Source: Erythroxylum novogranatense (Eukaryota > Streptophyta > Magnoliopsida > Malpighiales > Erythroxylaceae). Taken from it: a stretch of DNA of 64,000 nt. Under the pieces are notes generated by a model. The model saw only the letters and a list, made by a program, of their open reading frames with translations, was not told where the DNA came from and did no database searches. This document shows positions 49,066-59,782 of this stretch, piece by piece. Within the stretch, counting starts at the first letter, position 1, and each line of letters opens with the position of its first letter. The DNA lies in contig CM057228.1 of assembly GCA_029891385.1 (NCBI GenBank), positions 23,085,309 to 23,149,308 of the forward strand. The letters are read 5' to 3'. A program made the position numbers and the translations under genes.

Positions 49066-49070
49066 TTGTA

Positions 49071-52000
49071 TGTTATTTAGTATGGAAATTTCAGGGCAGT
49101 AACCTCGATTTGGATTTTGACCCTTATAAAGGTAGAAATTATTCTTAGGGTCTTCATGAGGGCTGTAGATTATGTTTTTATCTTTCTATTGATATAAAGT
49201 ATGACATTTTTGGACAATGGAGTAGAGAATTATGATGTTTAGAGTTTCTGTCATTGTGTAGGATGATGTTTATCTGACAGATACTTTGAGGTGATTTTTG
49301 ACTTCTTTAGAGGTAGATCTGGTTCTTAAGCTCTTCATGGAAGTTGTAGAGTTTTCTTTTAGCTTTCCATTGATACCAAGTTTGTTCAATTTGAAGTTCT
49401 GAGTAAAAATTTATGAATTAGGAAAGTTGGATTGTCGGAAGAAAAAAGACCAGAGTTTTTCAGGTCAACCACTGTAGTCGACTAATAGTCTTCGACTAGT
49501 CGACTAATGCATGTAATTTTTACATGCACTAGTAATCATGTTTCCCTGACCCGACCTCTCTCTACTCTTTTGTTTATAACTTTTCTTTCTGGCCTCCGAT
49601 TGACCTAATTTTTGAAGCGTTGGATTCCTAAGAGATTCCTATACCTCTCCATGAAAATTTATAGATTTTGAGATTAAATTGAAAAGGATTGATTAGATCA
49701 AAGTGAGAGAATTGGTTGAAAAAGTCTAAACATACTTCAATATTTTGGTGATATCTCGATCTGTAGAGATCCAAGTGAGGTGATTCTTGTTCCTAATTAA
49801 ACTAGAGACATGGGGATACAAGTTATCTGAAGGAATCAAATTTCAATTCAGTCCCTAAGATGTTCAATTTCTGGAGTGAAGTTGGGTATAGTGTACAGTC
49901 TCGGTTTAGCAACAGTCTCGGATTTTGGTGTCATTAGAAACATAAGACATAGAGGAACATTTTTATAGAAGGAAGTATTGTGAAATTGCTTCATTTACCT
50001 GATCAAAATAAGGAGTTAAGATGTCAGTTTTAAAGATAAAATAAGGGCAAAGTGGGAAGATCACATAAGTTGTTAAGTTGTAAGGCTTATAAGGAGGGGT
50101 AATTTGGTCTTTTGGCTTCATTAAATGAAAGAAATAAAGCTTGGAGTGTGTTAGGAGAAGAGGGAACGACATTTTGAAGGAGAAAAGGAGGAGAGTGGTT
50201 CAGTTGTGAGAAGAAGAAGAGAAAAAGAAGAACAAACTTAGGGTTTCATCTTTTCTTGCTTTAGAAGAGTGTTTTCAAGAGTTTTTCAAGAAGGAAAACA
50301 AGAAAGTGGAAGATTTGATCTTCCTTTAGAGCTAAAGAACACAAAAATCGTGGGAAGAGATTTAAGGCACGTTGTTTCAAATCTTATGGAATTTTGAAGG
50401 GGTTTTGGTTCAAACGACTTAGGAAAAGTATGGGAATGGTTGTTCTAGGATAAATTTCATGTTTTTGTTTCCTTAGGTTTTCCAATTTTTAAGATCCCTT
50501 TTGATTTAGGGTTTTGTGAATTTGAAGAAATTCAAGGGAGACAAGAGGAACTAGAGGAAAGGCATTTTGAGCAAGGTGTGCAAGCATGGAAATGAGGTGG
50601 GTTTCATGTTTACAATTTGAGAAATGAACCATAATATGTTTTCCGAAAAAGCAAGGAATAAAGTTTGTTTTGAATCAAGAGAATAAAATGATCTAAATGG
50701 CTTCATAAATATTGCATTATTGTTTTGAATGATTTGAGAATTTATTTTATGCTCAATATGTGAATTGTGTATGGAGGATATGATTTGAGTTGATGAGCCA
50801 TGAATATGAAATGTTGTTATGTATAGATATAAGAAAAGTATAGAAAAGAAAGATAGGATTTGTGGTGAATGATATGATGTTATGGAATATAAGGAGTCAT
50901 ATGAATTAAGGTTGAGTGTTGGATAAATTCCAATGGGAAGTTGAATCGTTTTGAATGATGTTGTAGTAGAGAAAGTGAAGTTGGGATAAATTTTAAGTTT
51001 TGCATGAGAATAAAATGTGTATGCTAATTTTCAAGGAAAAACTGTATTTATCTAGATGGAATTAGCCAAAGTTTCATTCATGAAAGTTGTATTATGTCTT
51101 TATATCTTTCCAATGCTATAAAGTATGAAATTTTTGGATGTCGGAATTGAGAGATATGATCATTACAAGTTAGGACGTCGTATAGGAGGTTTCACCTGAA
51201 AGTTGCATTTACACGACCTGTCCAAGTTAGTTATTTTGGTCCGTGTTTTGACCCTTTAAACGACATAATTTCATTTTGTGGTCTTCAGGAAAGTTATAGC
51301 CTTAGAAGTCTTCTTTCTAACCGTCTAAAAATAAAGTCAATCCGACCTCCTTAGTGAGAGTTATAGCATTTGCACCAGGGCATGTACAATGTAAGTTTGG
51401 ACATGAATCGATTGAATTTGTTTAGTCATAACTTCTTCGTTCGACCTCCAATTAAGGTGATTCTTAAGGCGTTAGATTTATAACACAGTGTTCTACCTTC
51501 ACACAAAAATTTATAGCCATTGGTTTTGGATTCAAAAAGATTGAGTGAAAGGATGTGAGGGGTCAATTGGGAGAGCATGTGAGGGCATGATTATATTTTG
51601 GTTTATGAAGCATATCTTCATCTATAGAAGTCCAAATTGAGGTTTCCTAAATTTATAAGAAATGAGTTTGATTATGGTGAGTGAATGGCATGGCCACGCC
51701 ATTGAATAAATTGTGAGGAAATTTTTGGGATGTTATGCAAATGAAGATGAATATAGATGATGGCTAATGAGAGTTAAATGGATTACCCCTTCAAGGTAAT
51801 AGGCACGCTCAATAAACTAGGGTCTAAGAGCTGCATTTTTGAAGAAGTTTTCTAATTTTCAATCACATCATAAGTGTTGCATCTATTGTTTATAAATGAT
51901 TTATGAAATCTGCTATATGTTTGCTTCATGATTTGTGTGATGATTTATGAAAAGTTATTTTTAAAGTGGTATCTTTAAAAAGATGCATGTTTATGAAATC

Positions 52001-52895
52001 ATGCTTTCAACAATGGTTTTCAAGAAAAGTGCCTTTTTGGGAAACAAGTTTACAAGTTATGAAATATGTATTATGTGGGTTTGTGGTGGTCCCCTGAGTT
52101 AAGTCACGTGCATGTTGACTAAGTTAAAGGCTTCTCCTGCCTGCCCACTAGTGGCATGGAGCTCCTTCATGGACTCCCATAAGTTCACGGCTATGCAAGA
52201 CCATTATGTAGAAATGCATAGTACGTTCTGTTTTGGATCCACCCAAACCAATTTGATGTGTTGATGTGCTCATGACATGTTTGCCAAGATTGATGCATAC
52301 ATGGTTTGTGCTATTTTGAATTGTTTGACAAATTGAGATTTTCATGAAATAAGTGTTTTATGATTTTTAAGTGTGAAATTACTATGGTTTCGAAATTGTA
52401 CCATGTTAATGAGTCTTTAAAATGGTTTTTGCTTGTTTTTTAATTATAAACTTGTTACCCACGAGCTTTAAGCTCACCCCCTTTTCTCCCCATCTTCAGG
52501 TGTTGAGTAAGAGACCAAGTGACTAAGATTCAAGGCACCACTCCAAGTTGCATATTTTTGTATTTTAAGATAGATTTTGTAACCATGGGGTTTTAGTTGT
52601 GTTTCAAGTATTATTAGTTCATGTGTCTTATGTACTTTGGGATGTTGAGGCATTGATATATTGTGGTTTGAAATGTCATTTTAGTTGTGTATGGAATGCT
52701 TATCTTCTGATGTTAATGAATTATATGCAGATGATGTTGAGCAGAAATTTAGATTTACATTTAGATATGGTTGAATTGAAATTAAAGTACTTGAGGAAGT
52801 TATCGATTTGTGATGATAAGTCTTAAATGCGAGGTATTGTTGTGTTTTTGTACGCTTTATGGTTCAGGGTTGGGTTCTAGAAACGGGGCCTAACA
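49071..52895 (+). mobile_element. E7: main part of a plus-oriented Ty3/gypsy-type LTR
   Basis: It ends GGGGCCTAACA at 52895 with no primer site after it, so this is a 3' or solo LTR. Near the end are ACGAGCTTTAAGCTCACCCC (52461-52480) and GGCTTCTCCTGCCTGCCCAC (about 52130-52149), matching in reverse complement the E4 and E2 LTRs. Two copies of the CTCCGATTGA/CTCCAATTAA...GATTC block occur (about 49597 and 51446). Palindromic GTCGACTA units lie at 49487-49520. The left end is outside the window, hidden behind E6. Confidence 0.65.
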
Positions 52896-53641
52896 ACACC
52901 GATAAGTATTAAATTTAAATGAAAAGAAAATGAGGAAATAGTTTAGTTCATTTTGATGAGAAAATTTCACTTTGATGTTTCACAGATATATTCCACATGG
53001 CCTAAGTCATCAAGCTAAATTTTATTTCTATAATTCTTATAGGTGTGGAATTTCCAATGTTCATCTACAATCTTTAATTTTGAGTTCAATATATTTCAAA
53101 ACTTGTTGTACATGATAAAGGGACTGGACCACAATGGAAGTACTTCAACAAAAGGTCAATTGTGATTATGCTCAGAAAGTAATTTGGTACACATTTTGGT
53201 TTTATAAATGTATTTTGAAATTGGATGATTAATTCAATGTTGTTCCGTAGCTTAAGTTCAACATCTATCAATTGGGACAATTTCTTAAACCCTAAATTTT
53301 ACATTATTTTATGAAAATTATTTTGGCTAAAGGGCATTTTTAAAATTAGGAAGCAAGATGTTAATTAAAAAGCCTGAAGGAGAGAATTCTAATTGTTTCT
53401 TCAGTTTCTCCATAAAGCGTGTACATCTGAACACAAGCCTTTCTAAAAAATAAAACATAGATGAAAGGAAACATAGAAAGAAAAACTTCCAAAATGGCTA
53501 AACTTTAACCAAAACACAGTGTGGTAGATTTATAACTTCAACAAACTTGAATATTTTTGACACTATCTAAAGTATATGGACACTATTAGTAAGCTCAGGA
53601 AATATTTTGGCATAACTTGCATGCATAATTAAGAAACCTAC
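52896..53641. other. AT-rich gap between E7 and the PIG-O fragment
   Basis: No recognisable exon, repeat or RNA. The exon that should follow the last visible PIG-O exon is not found here. Confidence 0.5.
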
Positions 53642-54617
53642 CTCTAAAATGAGATTGTACTGCTCCAACTTTTCTACCATTGGCAGAGAGTCAACTCCAT
53701 ATATATGTCCAGCATGATCCTGCAAAGTGATTACCCAAATCCACCCTCATGTCTTCAATTTGATAGATAACTCATAATGACTTACACATGTACACACAAA
53801 TTTGCAAAACTCATTAATCAAACAAGAGATACAAATAGTTTGCTATTTGCAATTGATTAAATATGTCAATCATACCACACCAAGAAAATGAGCAATAAGA
53901 ACATCCCAATCTTTTTTAAAAAGGGAAGCAAAAATGTGTTCGATGCACCCATCATCAACCTGAAACGATAAGTTTTTGGTATATTATGTAAGGAATTGAC
54001 AGTGAGAAAATAATACAGAAACCATAATGCAATATCGTATGAAGATCTTTAACATTAAAAGAAGGATAGGGATAAGATTTGTTAAAATGTTGAGGAAACA
54101 GTTGAACCCGTGTATCATCACCCATCACCACTACACGTTTCCCATTGAGAACCATCTGCAACAGGCAAAATCTTGTGAAAATGATATTGGAGTAAGAATT
54201 TTCACTGTTTGACAATAATTGAATCAACAATAAAGAAATCAAAATAAAATTTGGAGTGAAAGTGAAAGATAGACCCAAATAATATCTGGGAAATGGGAGA
54301 GATGGGAATAGCAACAACAGAATTAAAAATAATGAAAAGAGACCTGTTGTATGAAGTTGTCTTCAATAATAACAGGAGCACCAAAACTATTACCAACATC
54401 TATAAATGTCGACGGTCCACCACTAGTCAAGCCCTGGTATATTTAAAACATCATATAAACACAATCAAAGTGGTACCAAAAAACATGAAAAGTTTTTGTC
54501 AAGAATCATTTAATAATTATTGAATAAAAACTAGAAAAGTTAAAACACCAATGAAGACCTTAAGACGTTGAAGACTAGTTGTAGGTGGTCTGCAATAGCT
54601 TTGAAAATATGTGAGGG
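53642..54617 (-). pseudogene. PIGO: GPI ethanolamine phosphate transferase 3 fragment (five exons)
   Basis: PIG-O adds ethanolamine phosphate to the GPI anchor in the ER. Minus-strand exons in order are 54617-54559 (reads toward PPTTSLQRLK, start uncertain), 54433-54344 (TFIDVGNSFGAPVIIEDNFI), 54155-54036 (NGKRVVVMGDD, SYPYPSFNVKDLHT), 53959-53876 (DWDVLIAHFLGV) and 53719-53642 (DHAGHIYGVDSLPMVEKLEQ). The last four have lengths of 90, 120, 84 and 78 bp, all multiples of three, with CAG acceptors. This is part of the alkaline-phosphatase-like domain; DHAGH is a metal-site motif of the family. Two lesions: one base is missing just before PPTTS, so the frame breaks; and the donor after the 120-bp exon is AT instead of GT. 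Later exons with the GDHG motif and the membrane domain are absent. Known plant proteins exceed 900 residues, so this is a fragment. It could also be the exposed side of a gene whose next intron absorbed the TE nest. Confidence 0.85.
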
Positions 54618-55861
54618 CTAACATATAACAAGCACAATAATACTCAAAACAAGAATCAATAGCCATGAATCAATTTTATTGAATAAAATTCAGAATCAAA
54701 TCATGTAGAAATTCGAAAACTACATCCCATCTTTGAAACCCAATAAAAAATCTACTCATTCATGCTCATGTTCAACAAAATAAATATCAAAACAAGAAGA
54801 ATAGACATTAGAGGAGTAACGAGTGAATAACTCTGGTGAATCTTGAAGAAAAACTTCAAAAAACCAGGTCTGAAAATGGTACTCGCAACTGCGGCGTCAC
54901 TTTGTCTTGGTTCTATGTCTCGCCTGTGTCTTTTCTTCCTTTCTCCAATCTATTTCTTTTTTTCATTTTTTTCCCACACCCTACGTCAGGTTATTGTTGT
55001 GCATCCAAGTCTTGGAGCTACGGCGTCCAGGTCTTCTCCGTGCATCAGGCCTCCTCACATCAAGCCTTGGAGCTGCGACGTCTCTTCGTGTGTCCAGGTG
55101 TTGGAGCTGCAGCATCCAGGTCTTCTCCCTAATTAAAACCTAACACATTAAAACATTTTTCCTCCTTCTAACGTCCCCCAATCCACTGCGTTTTGGACTC
55201 TTCTTCTGGACCTTCTGCTATGTCGTTTTGTGAGTGCATTCTTTTAACTTGCCAGTTGTTCTGTATTTTCTAATTCCCAACTGGTAAATTGCTTCTTGAT
55301 GTATCTGCCAGGCGCACAAAAATTTCCAAACTTCTTGACGATTAAATTACAAGGCAAACTTTTTCATTCCAAATTTTTCTCCATGGTAGATTAGGTGTGA
55401 TTTGAAGCCAAACTTCATGCTTTCTACAAAGAAATAAGAAAAATAAAATAAATAACAAACTCAATGAAAATAAATAAATTAACCTAAAAATGCTGTTAAA
55501 ATGAATGAATAAATATGCAAATGAATACAAATATAACCTAAATACCTACTGAGAACAAGACTGAGAAGAGGAGCCCCTTGGATCTTTGCAAGCGTCACCT
55601 TCAGAGTATTGAAATCATCCTCCTTAATTGAGTAACAGATTGAATATTCGAGAAAGACAAAATTAGTTTTACCCTAAATCGTCTAAAGATGCCTTTTGTA
55701 AACGTTGTCATTTTTCAACTATTTTCGTGCATCAAGTGAACCAAATGGGCTATCCATGAGGGATAGCCATCCAGATGTAACTTCTCCAATTTTTAATGAA
55801 ATTATTTAATTTCTCAAATAAAAAAACTTTTGTAACAAAAAGTTGATCAAGTGACAACAAA
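54618..55861. other. Low-copy AT-rich DNA with a small repeat and one possible exon
   Basis: At 55005-55130 a motif (GTCTTGGAGCTACGGCGTCC, GCCTTGGAGCTGCGACGTC, GTGTTGGAGCTGCAGCATCC) recurs three times. On the minus strand about 55635-55546 reads YSIKEDDFNTLKVTLAKIQG and ends in AG before GTATTTAGG, so it looks like an exon with a donor. I do not recognise it. The rest shows nothing. Confidence 0.35.
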
Positions 55862-57195
55862 ATTTTTGTCGCTAAAATTACAAATAATAGTGAGCATAGT
55901 GATAGTTTGGTTGTTGTGACAATATTAAGTAGACACTAACTAATTAAATTTTTATTGACAAAAGTTTTCGTCATAACAAGTACATAGGCTTTTAATAACA
56001 AAGCTTGTTGATAAAAGAAAATTTGACAATATTAATACATTAATAGTGACAATTTAATTATGAAGATACTAAATTGTCACAATTCTCATTATATTAGTGA
56101 CACAGAAATAAATCATCACAGTTAATCCAAACAATAGTATCAATCAATTGTTTTATCATAACAAATCTCGTTTCTGTGACGAAATAATACCTAGGCACAC
56201 AAAAATTGTCACTAAATTACAAATGGTAGTGAACATAGTTGTAGTTTGGTGATTGTGACAATATTAAGTAGACACTAATTAATTAAATATTTATTAACAA
56301 AAGTTTTCGTCACAAGTAAAATATTGTGTAAAGATAAACCATTTCATCACAACAAGAAAAATATTAGTGACCAAACTATTATTTGTTACAACAAATAAAA
56401 ACTATTAGTTACCAACATATGTTTTGTCACAATTATAATTAATTCCCGCCAAAATTATTTTGGCACCAAATTTCATAGGCTTTTAGTGAAAAAATTTAGT
56501 GATAAAATAAATTTTAACACTATTAACATATTAATAGTGACAATTTAATTGTGAAAGATACTAAATTGCCACAATTATCATTGTATTAGTGACACATATA
56601 AATCATCACAGATAATCTAAACAATAGTGCCAATTAGTTGTCTTGACACTAAAAAATATCGTATTTGTGATGACAAAAATAGCTAGTCACAAAAAATTGT
56701 TATTAAATTATGAATAGTTGTGATCGTAGTTATAGTTTGGTTTTTGTGACAATATCAAGTAGACACTAATTAATTAAATATTTATTAACAAAATTTTTGT
56801 CACAATAAGTAAAATATTGTATGATGATTAACTATTCAGAATAAAAGAAAAAATTAGTGACCAAACTATGTTTTGTCACAACAAATAGAAAATATTAGTT
56901 GCTAACATATGTTTTGTCACAATTACAATTTATTCCCGTCAAAATTATTTTAGCGCCAAATTGCATAGGCTTTTAATGACAAAACTTAGTGATAAAAGAA
57001 ATTTTGATACTATTAATATATTAATAATGACAACTTAATTGTGAAAGATACTAAATTGTCATAATTAATATTGTATTAGTGAAAAAAAATCATCACAATT
57101 AATCCAAACGATAGTATCAATCAGTTGTCTTGTCACAAAAAATCTCTTATTTGTGATGAAACAATAGTTAGTTATAAAAAAATTGTCACTAAATG
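55862..57195. repeat. Tandem array of about 490-bp units with GTGAC/GTCAC motifs
   Basis: Units start near 55862, 56205 and 56698, with a fourth start at 57184. Shared landmarks are GTAGACACTAATTAATTAAA, CATAGGCTTTTA and GTGAAAGATACTAAATTG. The first unit is about 150 bp shorter through a missing middle. GTCACTAAA/TTAGTGAC motifs recur on both strands. S2 is inserted at the start of the fourth unit. No coding capacity. The motif style recalls subterminal regions of CACTA DNA transposons, which is a guess. Confidence 0.8.
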
Positions 57196-59777
57196 TGTAA
57201 CATCCCGTTACTGTTAGCAAGGGTATTTTGATAATTGGGACGGACTGATAGGTTTCATTGCATTCATTGATTGAACACGTTACTGGCCTCTAATTATAGA
57301 GGAACAGGTTTATTGCATATGCATTTATTCATAGGTACATGCATTCATGATTTTCGGTATTTTAATTGTGAGCATGAACTGACTGAACTGACTGGATTAT
57401 GATTGATTGAGAAATTAGGAGTAAGTGGGCTTGAATGACTGATTTAGAATAGTCTAAGAGTGATTGGCTATTGATAGTGGCTTGTAGGAAATTTTCTGGG
57501 GATTCGGGAGAAAATGTCCGAATGAAAATTTTGAGTGATGTAATCGATTGATTGTATAATCTTGAAAGAACTGTCCAATGGCAATAGAAAAATTTAGAGT
57601 TATACTATTAGGAAATAAAAATGTTGAGCCATTGAAATTTAGAGACTGAAATTTGAATTGATTTGGAGACCTATGTCTATAAATAGATAGGGTTGAAATT
57701 TGGGAATTTTATCCTAAGGCGTTTACATTTCTTCTTCTCTTCCTCCTCCCACGGTGTTCATCGATTCCTCCCATTGGTGAGGTTCTTCGATTTTTCCTTG
57801 TGGTTTTCTTCTCATTGTGCAAGGCTAACTTGTTTATTGTGGTTGATGAAGGTTGAGAAGCTTTGAGAGTGGTTAATCGGTGATTGGAGAAAGTTTTAGG
57901 GTTTACGGAGATTTGAGGGATTTGTGGAGTTTGATTTTCGATTGGTAAGTATTTATGGCTTTAATGTTGTTATTAATGGTTTTTGATGCATTTATGGCAT
58001 TTAATGTGTTAGATGGGATAGTTGAATGTGTTTTATGGTGGTTTTAAGAGTATTAATGGCGGAAATCGATCGGAGAAGACGATCGGGCCTTCGTGACGCG
58101 ACAAGCTTAGATGGCGTGAGGGCTTCGTCGCGACGAGTAATTAATTTATTCGTCGCAACGAGCTCAGTTGGACGTCGCGACGAGCGTGAAATTGTGCGTT
58201 GCGACGAGCGGTCTCCACGTCGCGGCGAAGGGACGTAGGTCGCGACGAGGGATGGAAATTCTGAATGGATGAGTGTTAGTTTATTGGGCATAATTTCTGG
58301 TATAGACCTCCGATTGAGGTGATTCTCGATTCATTATGAACTAGGGAAAGAGGTCTACAATTGAGGATAATTATGGATGTTAGAATTTAATTTAAATGGT
58401 ATTGATTCATAGAGAATAAGGTCAATTATGGTTCATAATGTGACCTAAGTATTGAATTGAGACAATTGGAGTTTTAATTGGGATATTCAATAAAGGTTTT
58501 GATCCAATGAATAGGGAATTGCTATAGGGAGTTTGAATTGAGGAAATTGAACTGAATTTTAGGATCGGATCAATTATTGTCGATCAATTGAGCGAAGAGT
58601 TAGAATTGGGCATAGGATATCCAATTGGATTTTAGCGCCGGAAATCGTGAACATGCACTGTACATAATTTCATAGAGACATATGCATCACTGAATTGTTT
58701 AATTGAGCATCTAGTAATGGGACTGTATTTTACTGCTATAGAGGCGCCGTTGGATCGTCATTCCACGGACATTGCTGGAACTTCCAGGTAGTAGCTCGGA
58801 AGTAACAGGTGAGTAACCTAGTTGGTTTCTCAAATTTCTGATTGTCTAAATGCTCTATGTGAATTACTTGGCAATGTGAATTGCATGATTACTGAAATGT
58901 ATATAATTGAATTTCATGCTTTTACTGGATTGGATTGGACTACTGCATGACATCGAGAAATGCAATCTTCGGGCTTTCATAGCCATACATCAATTATCTT
59001 GAACATCGCATTACATGCATAAATGCATGATCAGATAATGGATATGTGACCCAAGTTGCTATTATCACTGAAAAGAGCCTCGAGCTCTAACACTGTACTA
59101 ACCGGGCCTCGAGCCCGATGGGAGAAATCATCACGCGTCCCCATCGAATCTTCGAGCACTTGGGCACAATACTGAATAACTGGAAAAGAGTCACATATGC
59201 ATTGTATACACATGAATGATTGTTTTGTGACGATTACTGAATTACGTGACGACCTGATTTATTGTAAATTGTTATATACTAATTGTATCTTACTGTGTCG
59301 TGCTGTACGCAACCTGCGTAATGCATGATTTGAGTGAACCATCGATGATGGTTTCTCACTGAGTTCACAAACTCACCCAAAATTGCATCTAATTTTTCAG
59401 GATCGATATAGTAGACTCCTAGCTCCGGAGATAGTCTTTTCCTGTCGTGCGAGCGTGCTAGCAAGAGAAGCGATGGCACACAGGTCGGTCAGCTAGGTTG
59501 GACTTTTGCGGATGACTTAGGATAGATGCTTGTATCAGTTTCCTTTTTGATGTTATTCAGGGGACTGATAGACTTGTCTATTCTGATATTAGATGACTGT
59601 ATCAAGAGTATTTTGGATTTTAAAATTTACTGATTTCTGATATATTATGGTTTTAATTATTGCGATGCCATGTGGACTATTAGCGAGATTTTCTGGTAGT
59701 GCACCTTTATCGTAGGATACGTGTCGGTGCGACCTTCGGGCGTCCCGATGTGTACCCTACGGTGAGGGGGCGCTACA
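57196..59777 (+). mobile_element. S2: solo LTR
   Basis: TGTAACATCCCG at 57196 to GGGCGCTACA at 59777, with AAATG at 57191-57195 and 59778-59782. 2,582 bp. It resembles the reverse complement of the E1 LTR at its start (GCCTCTAATTATAGAGG versus the E1 version) and throughout. It carries a CG-rich palindrome cassette (58085-58250), hairpins at 59075-59087 and 59104-59116, and GAGTTCACAAACTC at 59361-59374. No internal region is present. Confidence 0.9.
58085..58250. repeat. CG-rich palindrome cassette in S2
   Basis: Repeated CGTCGCGACGAG and TCGTCGCAACGAG units (near 58128, 58152, 58174, 58217 and 58238), about 60 bp before the GACCTCCGATTGAGGTGATT block at about 58307. Confidence 0.8.
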
Positions 59778-59782
59778 AAATG

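Noticed and set aside
54836..55143. Three overlapping plus-strand frames
   Set aside because: All derive from the three-fold TTGGAGCTGC repeat. No homology, and the frames compete for the same DNA.
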